Below are positions 23,276-30,221 of a stretch of 37,264 nucleotides of DNA, in pieces. The notes beneath the pieces are model-generated. The model searched no databases. It worked only from the letters and a program-made list of their open reading frames with translations, and had not been told where the DNA came from. The translations under genes were made by a program, and so were the position numbers. Positions within the stretch are counted from its first letter, which is position 1, and every line of letters begins with the position of its first letter. The DNA is from Thermoplasmata archaeon (GTDB lineage Archaea > Thermoplasmatota > Thermoplasmata > Lutacidiplasmatales > UBA184), in NCBI GenBank assembly GCA_030041175.1, contig JASHOK010000016.1:1-37264 (forward strand), in the 5' to 3' direction.

Positions 23276-26200
23276 ATGGATAGCCCGAACCAGCACCGAC
23301 CGGCACCCGCCCGAGGCTCCCGGTTGTTCACGTCGCTCGGCCGGGCCATCGTCCGGCACCCGTGGTACCCGATCATCTTCTGGATCCTCCTCCTTATCGT
23401 TGCGCTGCCCGCCATCGTGCAGGTGGACTCGGTCACCACCAATTCCGCGACAACCCTTCCGAGTTCGGCGCCGAGCGTCATCGCCCAGGACAAGATCGAT
23501 GCGCTCTTCCCGTCGCAATCGAGTGGATCGGAGACTTTCGTGTTGCTCGAGGGCGCGGGCATCGGAACGGCGAGCGGTCAGGCCACGGTCCTCGCCGTGG
23601 CGAACGGAATCTCGAATGACAAGAGTCTGCACTACGTGAATGGCGTCAACTCGGTCTACTCGTCCTACCAGAGCTATCTCGACGGCCAGGCGCAGCTGGC
23701 CCTCGGGTTTCTGGGCCCGGCACTGGCCGCGACTCCGTCCCTGCCGGTGGCGGTCAACGAGTCTGCGTCGCTCGTTTGGGGACCGCCGGCGCTCTACGCG
23801 GAAGTCTGGCTCAACCTCGTGCAGAACGACTCGGTCAACAGCACGGTCGCGAACTGGCCGGCCTTCAACCAGACCTGGGGGATGCTGTCTGCCGGAACAC
23901 CTACCGAAGTCGCCCTCGGCCACGCCGTGCTGGCGTTCTTCTACAATGGGTCGAGTCCGGGAAATGGCTTCAACGCGAGCTCGGCGAGCTGCCTCGGATC
24001 CAATCCCGAAGGCAACCTCGTGTCTTGCGTAGATCAGGCGGCACGGTCCTCGCTGCCGGGAGGGATTCCGCAGATCGTTCCGGGCGCGGCCAATCAGACC
24101 CTCCCGCTTTACCTCTTGAATGCCCTGGGAGCTGAGAACTTCACCTCCGCGCAGTCCACCCATGCGGCGGCTGTGGGCTTTTTCAGCCGCGAGACCGGCA
24201 TTCCTCCGGTCTGGCTCGGGGCTGTATGGAACGAGTTCCCTTCCGGGACAGGCTCTCCCGACGCGGTGACGAACTGGACCACCTCGATTGCCGACGCTAG
24301 CCCGGCGGCCTACCCACTCCCGGTTCCCGCGTCGATTCAGGAGGCCTTCGTGAGTCCCAGCGGAAACGCCACGCTCATCATCGTGGGCTTCAGCGTCTCG
24401 GACAGCTACACGGCACCCAACGGTACGACCCCGGTGTTCGACGCGCTGAGCCGGCTGAACACGCTGGTTCCCTCCATCCTCCGAGAAGTGAACCCCTCGG
24501 GGTCGGTCGCCTACTATCAGACGGGTCCGAGCTACCTCGATGACAACGAGAACACGCTGCTGAGCTCGAATCTCGTGTTCATTCTGCCGCTCACCGTGAC
24601 CGTGCTCATCCTGATCACGATGCTCTACTTCCGGGCGCCCGGAACCCCGCTCGTCACCTTCACGTCGATCGGGATCGCGTTAGCTCTCGGCCTCGGCGCG
24701 ATCTACCTCATTGGGAAGTACATCACCCAGTTCGACGTGACCAGCATCACCCTGGTCGACACCTTCGTGCTGGGGGTGGGAACCGATTATTCCGTATTCC
24801 TGGTCGCTCGGTACCGCGAGGAGCTTATCCACGGGGCGACGCCCAAGGACGCCGTTGTCACTACCGTCACGTGGGCCGGCGAGAGCATCGCGACGAGCGG
24901 CGTGACGGTCATCGTCTCGACGCTCGCGATGGCCTTCAGCGGAATCGCCCTGCTGAGCCAGTGGGGCATCGCTCTCTCGGTCGCCGTCGCGCTCACCCTC
25001 CTGCTCGCGCTCACGGTCACGCCGGCGCTGCTGACGCTCGTCGGGCCCCGGCTCTTCTGGCCCTATACGCGGGAACGGTTCGCGCGTCAGGCGGAGAAGT
25101 CCCGGGCCGCCGCGGCGGCCGGTACGACGTACTTCGCCCGAGCGGGGCGTATCGCAACGACCCGGCCCAAGTCGGTCATCGCGGTGATCCTCCTGCTCTC
25201 CATCCCTCTCGTCTTCGTGGCGCTGAACGTCCCCCTCTCGTACAACTTCTACGCGCAGCTTCCCAGCACCCAGCCGGCTGCCGAGGGCCTCCAGCACCTC
25301 GAGCAGCAGTTCGGACCGGGCTACGTCTTCCCGACGATCATTCTGGTCACGTTCGAGGAGCCGCTCGTCGTCGGGAATACGACGAACGCGCAGGAGTTCA
25401 CGGACGTCAACGCCATACAGTCTCTCATGAACCATACCGACGGGATCAGTTCTGCCGACTCGCTGACCGGGACCGGCGGTGCGCCGCTCGCCACGTGGCT
25501 CAACTACTCCTCCCTGCCGCCGGCCCAGCGCATCAATCTGGCCGGGGTTCTGCCCGAGTACATCGGAAACGACAACCGGACGGTCTGGTTCACCATCACC
25601 CCGAGCTCGGACGGACTGTCCAACGCCGCGGTCAACAGCCTCAACAGCATCGAGAGCAAGCTCGGCAGCTACGCCACCGCGCATCCGGAGATTCAAGCGG
25701 TGTACTATGGCGGGGCGGCGTCGACCATCAAGGACCTCGCGACCCAGACGTCGGCCGCGACCGAGCGGATGATCATCGCCGCGACGATCGGTCTCTTCCT
25801 GGTGCTCTTCCTGGTCCTGGGCGCCATCGCGATCCCCCCGATCGCCCTCGCGACCATCGGTCTCTCGATCTCCTGGGCGTATGCAATCACTTACCTGGTA
25901 CTCGGCCGCCTGCTCGGCTCACCGATCTTCTTCTTCGTTCCCACGATCCTCTTCGTGCTGATTCTCGGCCTGGGGATGGATTACAACGTGTTCATCCTCA
26001 CGCGCGTACGGGAGGAGCGGCTCCGGGACGCGCACGGCACGCGACCGATCGTCCGAGCCATCACGCACACCGGCGGAGTGATCACCGCCGCGGCCGTCAT
26101 CCTCGCGAGTGCTTTCCTCGTGTTGGCCACGAGCACCTTCACACTGCTCGAGGCGATCGGACTCGCGGTGGGCCTCGCGGTACTGCTGGATTCGATGGTG

Positions 26201-26335
26201 GTCCGGACGTACTTCGTGCCCGCAGCGCTGGCGCTCGGGAAGGAGGGCATCTGGAAGGGTCCTCGGGCGCTCCGCCGGATGCCGCCCTCGGAGCCCGAGG
26301 CATCCGAAGAATCGACATCGGCGAAGCAACCCTGA
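23276..26335 (+). CDS. MMPL-type RND superfamily transporter, 1019 aa
   Basis: A proton-driven RND/MMPL exporter with the classical duplicated layout of 12 membrane helices and two large external loops. Helix 1 follows the basic start (WYPIIFWILLLIVALPAI). The two proton-relay sites are GTDYSVFLVARYREE (about residue 500) and GMDYNVFILTRVREE (about residue 903), the conserved Asp-Tyr pairs of MmpL proteins. The outer loops are rich in Asn/Ser/Thr and contain many N-x-S/T sequons, plausible N-glycosylation sites on an archaeal surface. The substrate is probably a lipid or hydrophobic compound, by family. ATG 23276 has GAGG 9 nt upstream, and a TATA-like GGTATAGG lies near 23170. Confidence 0.93.
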   Translation: MDSPNQHRPAPARGSRLFTSLGRAIVRHPWYPIIFWILLLIVALPAIVQVDSVTTNSATTLPSSAPSVIAQDKIDALFPSQSSGSETFVLLEGAGIGTASGQATVLAVANGISNDKSLHYVNGVNSVYSSYQSYLDGQAQLALGFLGPALAATPSLPVAVNESASLVWGPPALYAEVWLNLVQNDSVNSTVANWPAFNQTWGMLSAGTPTEVALGHAVLAFFYNGSSPGNGFNASSASCLGSNPEGNLVSCVDQAARSSLPGGIPQIVPGAANQTLPLYLLNALGAENFTSAQSTHAAAVGFFSRETGIPPVWLGAVWNEFPSGTGSPDAVTNWTTSIADASPAAYPLPVPASIQEAFVSPSGNATLIIVGFSVSDSYTAPNGTTPVFDALSRLNTLVPSILREVNPSGSVAYYQTGPSYLDDNENTLLSSNLVFILPLTVTVLILITMLYFRAPGTPLVTFTSIGIALALGLGAIYLIGKYITQFDVTSITLVDTFVLGVGTDYSVFLVARYREELIHGATPKDAVVTTVTWAGESIATSGVTVIVSTLAMAFSGIALLSQWGIALSVAVALTLLLALTVTPALLTLVGPRLFWPYTRERFARQAEKSRAAAAAGTTYFARAGRIATTRPKSVIAVILLLSIPLVFVALNVPLSYNFYAQLPSTQPAAEGLQHLEQQFGPGYVFPTIILVTFEEPLVVGNTTNAQEFTDVNAIQSLMNHTDGISSADSLTGTGGAPLATWLNYSSLPPAQRINLAGVLPEYIGNDNRTVWFTITPSSDGLSNAAVNSLNSIESKLGSYATAHPEIQAVYYGGAASTIKDLATQTSAATERMIIAATIGLFLVLFLVLGAIAIPPIALATIGLSISWAYAITYLVLGRLLGSPIFFFVPTILFVLILGLGMDYNVFILTRVREERLRDAHGTRPIVRAITHTGGVITAAAVILASAFLVLATSTFTLLEAIGLAVGLAVLLDSMVVRTYFVPAALALGKEGIWKGPRALRRMPPSEPEASEESTSAKQP

Positions 26336-26480
26336 CCCCGCCGTCAGTGGCGCCCCCGCGACCGTGTCGTAGTAACCCCTGTTTCCACTGGAGTTTACCT
26401 GAAAGCGTCAGCCCTTCGTCGGCTGTAGGTCTCTGACGGGGGCGGAGGGTGTACCCCTTGCTTTCGCATGGAACGGCCGC

Positions 26481-26513
26481 CTTTATGTACGACATCCGTC
26501 TGACAAACGGAGG
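26481..26513 (+). promoter_or_regulatory. TATA-like box and Shine-Dalgarno of the small-gene pair
   Basis: CTTTATGTA (26481-26489) is followed by GGAGG (26509-26513), which lies 8 nt before the ATG at 26522. The strength of this ribosome-binding site is the main reason for calling the 53-aa gene. The region 26336-26480 contains small potential hairpins (for example CAGCC/GGCTG near 26408-26425) that could end the MMPL transcript, but no T-tract follows. Confidence 0.45.
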
Positions 26514-26521
26514 GCGAGGCG

Positions 26522-26683
26522 ATGCCGGAATCAAAAACCGAGGCCATCCCGCTGGCCGTCCTAGGGGTACTAGGGCGCGTCGAGCATGAGGCCGACACGC
26601 CGCTCGCCTACATCCCACGGGTGCCGGGCAGCTCTTCGTACCGTGACCTTCTCGAACGCGCGGTCGGATGGTCGCGCCGATGA
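26522..26683 (+). CDS. Small hypothetical protein, 53 aa
   Basis: A short open frame with an ATG, a well-spaced GGAGG and an upstream TATA-like box. The protein begins MPESKTEAIPLAVLGVLGRV and ends with a helical, basic segment, DLLERAVGWSRR. It has no cysteine, signal peptide or clear membrane helix. The stop TGA overlaps the ATG of the next small gene (ATGA), a pattern repeated by real gene pairs all over this window. The function is unknown. A toxin-antitoxin or small regulatory pair is possible, but nothing in the sequence proves it. Confidence 0.55.
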   Translation: MPESKTEAIPLAVLGVLGRVEHEADTPLAYIPRVPGSSSYRDLLERAVGWSRR

Positions 26684-26889
26684 GCGCGATCTCCGCGTCC
26701 GAAACGCTGCGGGCGCCCACCGTGGAGCCGCCGCGAAAGTTCCTGGGCTCCGGGACCCCTCGCGGCTATGGACTGCGCCCCCGCCTGACGCCGGACGCAG
26801 CGGCGGCGTTCGCCACGTTCGTGGATGCCGCGCGAACCCGAGCCGGCCTGGAAGGCCGGACCCTCGTCTACACCGTTCGCTGGGGCTAG
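26680..26889 (+). CDS. Small hypothetical protein, 69 aa
   Basis: The second member of the overlapping small-gene pair. The N-terminal 30 residues are Pro/Gly-rich. Residues 40-58 form a helix (TPDAAAAFATFVDAARTRAG), and the C-terminus is a strand ending TLVYTVRWG. The ATG at 26680 overlaps the stop of the 53-aa gene (ATGA), so this start is preferred over the ATG at 26668. The stop TAG (26887-26889) shares a CTAG palindrome with the convergent RNase HI gene. No family is recognised. Confidence 0.55.
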   Translation: MSAISASETLRAPTVEPPRKFLGSGTPRGYGLRPRLTPDAAAAFATFVDAARTRAGLEGRTLVYTVRWG

Positions 26890-27446
26890 GAATCCCCCGG
26901 TCCCGGGGTGTCATCGGTCGGCTCCTCCTCTTCCTCGACGGGTGTGATCGGGTCGACCGGTCGGTGTCGGGCTGCGCGACGCCACTCGTCCTCGAGCGCA
27001 AGCTTGGAGAGCTGGTCGGCGCGTGCGTTCGCTTCCCGGGGGATCCACGCGAAGTCGACGTGCTCGAATCGGTGGGCGAGGCCGAGCAGATGGTCCCGAT
27101 ATTCCCGAAGATGTTCCGCTCGGACCCGGTAGATGCCTTGGATCTGTCGGATCACGAGCTGGCTGTCCCCCATGACCCGAACAGGCCCCGAGTATCCCTG
27201 TTCGAGGAGCCATTCGAGTGCGCGAATCGCCGCGGTGTATTCGGCGACGTTGTTCGTCGCTCGCGGACTCCAGGGCGGGACGGCAAGACCCCGCTCTTCG
27301 CGGTACAGGCCCGGACCCTCGACGGTGAATCCGTAGGTGGCGACGCCGCCCCCGCGTGGGGGCTGGCAGGCACCATCGAAGTGGATGTGCACGTCCGACG
27401 CCATCGTCACGTGGCCTCGTGGAAGCGCCTCATCCAGGTCCCGCAT
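26886..27446 (-). CDS. rnhA: Ribonuclease HI, 186 aa
   Basis: Cleaves the RNA strand of RNA-DNA hybrids. The four catalytic acids of type 1 RNase H are all present: Asp24 in HFDGAC, Glu69 in NNVAEYTA, Asp94 in MGDSQLV and Asp144 in ANARADQLS. There is no N-terminal hybrid-binding domain. The C-terminal 30 residues form an acidic, Pro-rich tail (PVEEEEEPTDD). The ATG at 27446 lies 2 nt after the stop of the upstream membrane zinc-ribbon gene and is taken as the start; the core fold begins at an internal ATG (27404, residue 15), which could also be used. The gene ends in a CTAG stop shared with the convergent small gene. Confidence 0.93.
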   Translation of the reverse strand: MRDLDEALPRGHVTMASDVHIHFDGACQPPRGGGVATYGFTVEGPGLYREERGLAVPPWSPRATNNVAEYTAAIRALEWLLEQGYSGPVRVMGDSQLVIRQIQGIYRVRAEHLREYRDHLLGLAHRFEHVDFAWIPREANARADQLSKLALEDEWRRAARHRPVDPITPVEEEEEPTDDTPGPGDS

Positions 27447-27448
27447 TC

Positions 27449-27967
27449 CTAGGCCCCCACCCGGCGGATCATTCCGGCCTTCGGCCCGGAGGCGCGCACC
27501 CGCGGGCAGATGCAGTAGATTTCATCGCGTACGCATGGACCGCACCGGACGGCACCGGCGAGCAGGTACAGCCGTTTGCCACAGTTTCGGCAGAGCCGGG
27601 GCCGTGCGCAGCGGGGACAATCCAGGATGTTCCAGGGGATGACGGTGTAGCAGTACCGACAGTTGACCGGCTCTTTCGGTCCGGGAGCATAGCGGAGGTG
27701 GCGTTCGGCCGGCGTGAGCAGCGCCTCCTCCGCACGGCGCGACTCGTCGACGATCGGGTTTCCCAGCAGACCTCCCACGGTCGTGACCTTGGGGTCGGGC
27801 GAGGTCGCGCCAACGAAGAGCAGCACGAGGCCGATGAGGAACAGCAGCCCCGCTCCGAAGAAGAGGTAGTCTCCGTCGGCGGATGCAGTGACCAGGAACG
27901 GGAGTGCCACGAGCAGGATCGCCACGATGACGAGGACTAGGCCCGCGAGCGCTAGGGAGCGGTTCAT
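27449..27967 (-). CDS. Membrane protein with C-terminal zinc ribbons, 172 aa
   Basis: Two hydrophobic helices near the N-terminus (about residues 5-28 and 35-52, LALAGLVLVIVAILLVALPF and a second FFGAGLLFLIGLVLLFVG) anchor a cytoplasmic tail. The tail carries about nine cysteines in the last 70 residues: CRYC, CPRC, CRNCG, CGPC and CIC, i.e. two or more zinc ribbons. The function is unknown; membrane-tethered zinc-ribbon proteins of this type are common in archaea and often of unknown role. The ATG at 27967 fits a TATA-like CTTTATACC on this strand near 28018-28026. RNase HI follows after 2 nt in the same operon. A longer in-frame reading upstream lacks membrane or ribbon features and runs past the TATA box. 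Confidence 0.82.
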   Translation of the reverse strand: MNRSLALAGLVLVIVAILLVALPFLVTASADGDYLFFGAGLLFLIGLVLLFVGATSPDPKVTTVGGLLGNPIVDESRRAEEALLTPAERHLRYAPGPKEPVNCRYCYTVIPWNILDCPRCARPRLCRNCGKRLYLLAGAVRCGPCVRDEIYCICPRVRASGPKAGMIRRVGA

Positions 27968-28127
27968 GGTGAATCGCGAGCCGGCCCCCGGCCCCCCGAC
28001 TACATGCGCGAAGGAGTGGTATAAAGCGAGACGACGCCGGATGCGGGGAGCAGCGAACGGCCCGCGGCCTTCAAGTCCCGACCGAAGGTTTATCACTCCC
28101 GGGCCGCACCGGTGAACGAGAAGCCCG

Positions 28128-28550
28128 ATGCAGTCTCAATACGGACAGCCACAACCGTACGGAACGTACCCCCAGACTCCGCCCAAGCCCAGCCGGCCCA
28201 TCGGGGTCTCGATTTTGGCGATCCTGATCGGCCTCGTTGGTTTCCTGTTCATCGTGGCGGGTGCCCTGCTAGCCGCGTTCGGGATCCTCGTGCACATCAG
28301 TTTCCCGCTCTTCGGCCTGACGCTCGGTGCCACGGCCGTGGGCATCATCACGCTCATCTTCGGGTTGATCACCCTCGGTCTGGCGATCGGGCTCTGGCAC
28401 CAGCGCTTGTGGGCGCTGGTCCTGGCGATCATCGTCTTCTTGCTCAACTTCATCAGCGACGCGGTGTCCGGCCAGTGGCTGTCGCTCGGGGCGATCATCT
28501 CGATTATTCTGGTCATCTACCTCATCGCGGTGCACCGTCACTTCCTCTGA
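28128..28550 (+). CDS. Small four-helix membrane protein, 140 aa
   Basis: The N-terminal 25 residues are Gln/Pro/Tyr-rich (MQSQYGQPQPYGTYPQTPPK) and probably cytoplasmic. Four hydrophobic segments follow (about residues 27-50, 55-75, 80-105 and 115-135), and the chain ends with HRHFL. This Gln/Pro/Tyr-rich head plus tetraspan layout is frequent in small archaeal and actinobacterial membrane proteins of unknown function. No conserved charged pair or metal site is visible. A TATA-like GGTTTATCAC lies at 28087-28096, about 25 nt upstream of a likely start near 28118. It is divergent from the zinc-ribbon membrane protein. Confidence 0.82.
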   Translation: MQSQYGQPQPYGTYPQTPPKPSRPIGVSILAILIGLVGFLFIVAGALLAAFGILVHISFPLFGLTLGATAVGIITLIFGLITLGLAIGLWHQRLWALVLAIIVFLLNFISDAVSGQWLSLGAIISIILVIYLIAVHRHFL

Positions 28551-28594
28551 CAGCGGTCCGCAGTCGTTTTCCCCCCGGGCGGTAGGTCGGCGCC

Positions 28595-29059
28595 ATGGCC
28601 AACCCGACGGTGACGCTGCAGACCAGCCTGGGAACGATGCGGGCCGAGATCTTTCAGGACAAGGCTCCCGCGACCGCGAAGAACTTCCTGACGCTCGTGC
28701 AGAAGGGATTCTACAACGGGCTCACCTTCCATCGGGTGATCCCGGGCTTCATGATCCAGGGTGGCTGCCCGAATGGCGACGGACGCGGGGGTCCGGGCTA
28801 TACCATCCGGGACGAATTTCACCCATCGCTGCGACACGACGGCCCAGGCTTTCTCTCGATGGCGAATGCGGGTCCCAACACCGGTGGAAGCCAGTTCTTC
28901 ATCACCCTCGCCGCAACCCCGTGGCTGAACGGGAAGCATGCGATCTTCGGGAAGCTCGTGAGCGGACAGGATGTAGCCGAGAAGATCGCGAGCTCACCGC
29001 GGGACAGCCAGGACCGGCCCCGGACCCCGGTCAAACTCGAAAAGGCGTCGGTCGACTGA
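28595..29059 (+). CDS. Cyclophilin-type peptidyl-prolyl cis-trans isomerase, 154 aa
   Basis: Catalyses isomerisation of X-Pro bonds in the cytoplasm; there is no signal peptide. Catalytic and substrate-binding residues of cyclophilins are present: the active-site Arg and Phe in FHRVIPGFMIQGG, GPNTGGSQFFITLA, and the WLNGKHAIFGKLVSGQDV segment with the Trp/His. The length matches a minimal single-domain cyclophilin. Start ATG 28595 follows the small membrane-protein gene by 44 nt, and no strong ribosome-binding site is visible. The protein is a foldase of housekeeping type. Confidence 0.95.
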   Translation: MANPTVTLQTSLGTMRAEIFQDKAPATAKNFLTLVQKGFYNGLTFHRVIPGFMIQGGCPNGDGRGGPGYTIRDEFHPSLRHDGPGFLSMANAGPNTGGSQFFITLAATPWLNGKHAIFGKLVSGQDVAEKIASSPRDSQDRPRTPVKLEKASVD

Positions 29060-29139
29060 GCGTCTCCACCTTCGGCCGGGCCAGGGCGGCCTGGCGAGGG
29101 CTTCATCAGGGCCGCAGCTAATCCCTGTGACGCCGTCGC

Positions 29140-29883
29140 ATGGCGCCAAAACCTGCCCAGGGCCGCCGACGCCCGGCGTCTCAGGGTCGCCGACGACCCC
29201 CGTCGCTGCCGGCGCAGTTCCGCCCGCCATTCGCCGTCTACCGGCTTCGGATCCAGCTGCTGCCGACCGCCATCGCCACCCAGCTTTCGGTGGCGCACCC
29301 CGAGATCCGAATTCAGATCGAGAACCGCATGGAAGTGGGTCCGGGCGACCTGCTCCTCGAGGGACGGATCTTTGGCCCGGACGCCGGCGTCAAGGCACCG
29401 GAGTGGGAGACCGAAGTGGGCGCGGCGCCGGAGACCTCGGAGGTGGACCTGCGACCGGAAGGCCGGGATGTCGTCCACTTCCGGTTCACCCAGCGGGTCC
29501 CTCCGCTGCACGAGGTCGTTCGGCGACATCGGCTGCTCACCCGGTACCCGCTCGTTATCCAAAACGGCGTCATGCGTTTCGAGACGGTGGCCACCGCGCC
29601 CCAGATCCGCGCCGTAGTGGCCGAGCTCCGGCAGCGGATCGGGGAGACGGAAGTGGAGGCCATTCGGCACGGTCGGGTGACCCTGGGAAGCCTGGGACTT
29701 GGCCCGGCTCAGGAAACTGTCTTCCGGGCGGCGATGAACGGGGGGTATTTCGACCTGCCACGCGGAACCTCCGTCACGGGACTGGCGGAACAGCTCGGTC
29801 TCAGCAAGTCGGCGGTCTCGGAGACGCTGACCCGCATTGAGAAGCGGTTAGCCGAGGCGGCGCTCCAACTCTCCCTCGTTTAG
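29140..29883 (+). CDS. HTH_10 (bacterio-opsin activator/Bat-type) transcriptional regulator, 247 aa
   Basis: The C-terminal 50 residues are a clear archaeal HTH_10 DNA-binding domain: GLGPAQETVFRAAMNGGYFD, PRGTSVTGLAEQLG, then LSKSAVSETLTRIEKRL. The preceding part (about residues 30-190) is an alpha/beta sensor-like region (FAVYRLRIQLLPTAIATQL and later IQNGVMRFETVATAPQIRAV), as is usual for Bat-family regulators with a family-specific N-terminal domain. The basic first 28 residues may be disordered. Its targets and signal are unknown; the neighbouring cyclophilin and the peptide-modification locus are candidates by position only. ATG 29140 is used. A perfect hairpin follows the stop codon. 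Confidence 0.88.
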   Translation: MAPKPAQGRRRPASQGRRRPPSLPAQFRPPFAVYRLRIQLLPTAIATQLSVAHPEIRIQIENRMEVGPGDLLLEGRIFGPDAGVKAPEWETEVGAAPETSEVDLRPEGRDVVHFRFTQRVPPLHEVVRRHRLLTRYPLVIQNGVMRFETVATAPQIRAVVAELRQRIGETEVEAIRHGRVTLGSLGLGPAQETVFRAAMNGGYFDLPRGTSVTGLAEQLGLSKSAVSETLTRIEKRLAEAALQLSLV

Positions 29884-29887
29884 TCCG

Positions 29888-29905
29888 GGGAGGCTTCAGC
29901 CTCCC
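29888..29905 (+). terminator. Hairpin after the HTH_10 gene
   Basis: GGGAGGC and GCCTCCC form a perfect 7-bp stem around a TTCA loop, starting 4 nt after the regulator's stop codon. No T-tract follows, so it may act as an mRNA 3' end stabiliser or terminator; the role is inferred from position. Confidence 0.5.
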
Positions 29906-30035
29906 ACCCAGGGCTCAAACCCCGCCGATCCGTCCCGGACGGCAGCCGGGCCGTCCCCAAAAGGACTAATAGCTCCAAAGACACGTATCTGGTGCGCCGC
30001 AGTACGGATGAATGCGGACGCGAGGAACACGAACC

Positions 30036-30119
30036 ATGGTTGCAAAGGCAAAGCGAATCCGGGTCAAGGCGCGGCCGGTTGCTCGACTCCCCAACATGCC
30101 CTCGCCCTGCCGGAAGTAG
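30036..30119 (+). CDS. Candidate precursor/small basic peptide, 27 aa
   Basis: This short frame has the best translation signal in the gap: GAGG lies 10 nt before its ATG. The peptide is very basic (four Lys and five Arg in the first 17 residues) and ends PNMPSPCRK with a single Cys. Its length is close to precursor peptides of E1-dependent peptide natural products such as pantocin (about 30 aa), and it sits 102 nt upstream of the RRE-E1 gene. It has no Asn or Glu at the end to mirror microcin C or pantocin chemistry, so any modification would be different. This is a weak call. Confidence 0.3.
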   Translation: MVAKAKRIRVKARPVARLPNMPSPCRK

Positions 30120-30147
30120 GCAGAACCCCTTCCCAGTCCCAGTGCTG

Positions 30148-30184
30148 GCCGACCCGTAGGGGTCGGCTAGCCTAGCCCGAGTTT
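30148..30184 (+). terminator. Hairpin plus T-run terminator-like element
   Basis: GCCGACCC and GGGTCGGC form a perfect 8-bp stem with a GTAG loop (30148-30167), followed 13 nt later by TTTT (30181-30184), one of the few T-runs in this GC-rich region. A TATA-like TATTCTAT (about 30201-30208) for the E1-like gene follows immediately, so the element probably separates two transcription units. Confidence 0.5.
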
Positions 30185-30221
30185 TCCCACTGCTAGCCAG
30201 TATTCTATCCAGGGGCGACTC

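Larger units (their letters stand above)
29963..30184 (+). other. Putative independent short transcript upstream of the E1-like gene
   Basis: The 338-nt gap 29884-30221 holds what looks like its own transcription unit: a TATA-like GGACTAATAG (about 29962-29971), a body of about 170-190 nt, and an 8-bp hairpin followed by TTTT at 30181-30184. Three overlapping short frames are open in it: GTG 29992 (about 56 codons), ATG 30008 (55 aa with three Cys, ending at 30175) and ATG 30036 (27 aa). It may be a precursor-peptide mRNA or a small RNA; sequence alone does not decide. Confidence 0.4.

Noticed and set aside
23144-26379. Direct repeat CGTAGTAACCCC flanking the MMPL gene (23144-23155 and 26368-26379)
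   Set aside because: Dozens of 12-nt matches are expected by chance in 37 kb, and there is no terminal inverted repeat or transposase, so it is not evidence of a mobile element.
30036-30119. The 27-codon ORF as ribosomal protein eL41 or eL40
   Set aside because: It is basic and short, but lacks the near-continuous Arg/Lys pattern of eL41 and the cysteine quartet of eL40.
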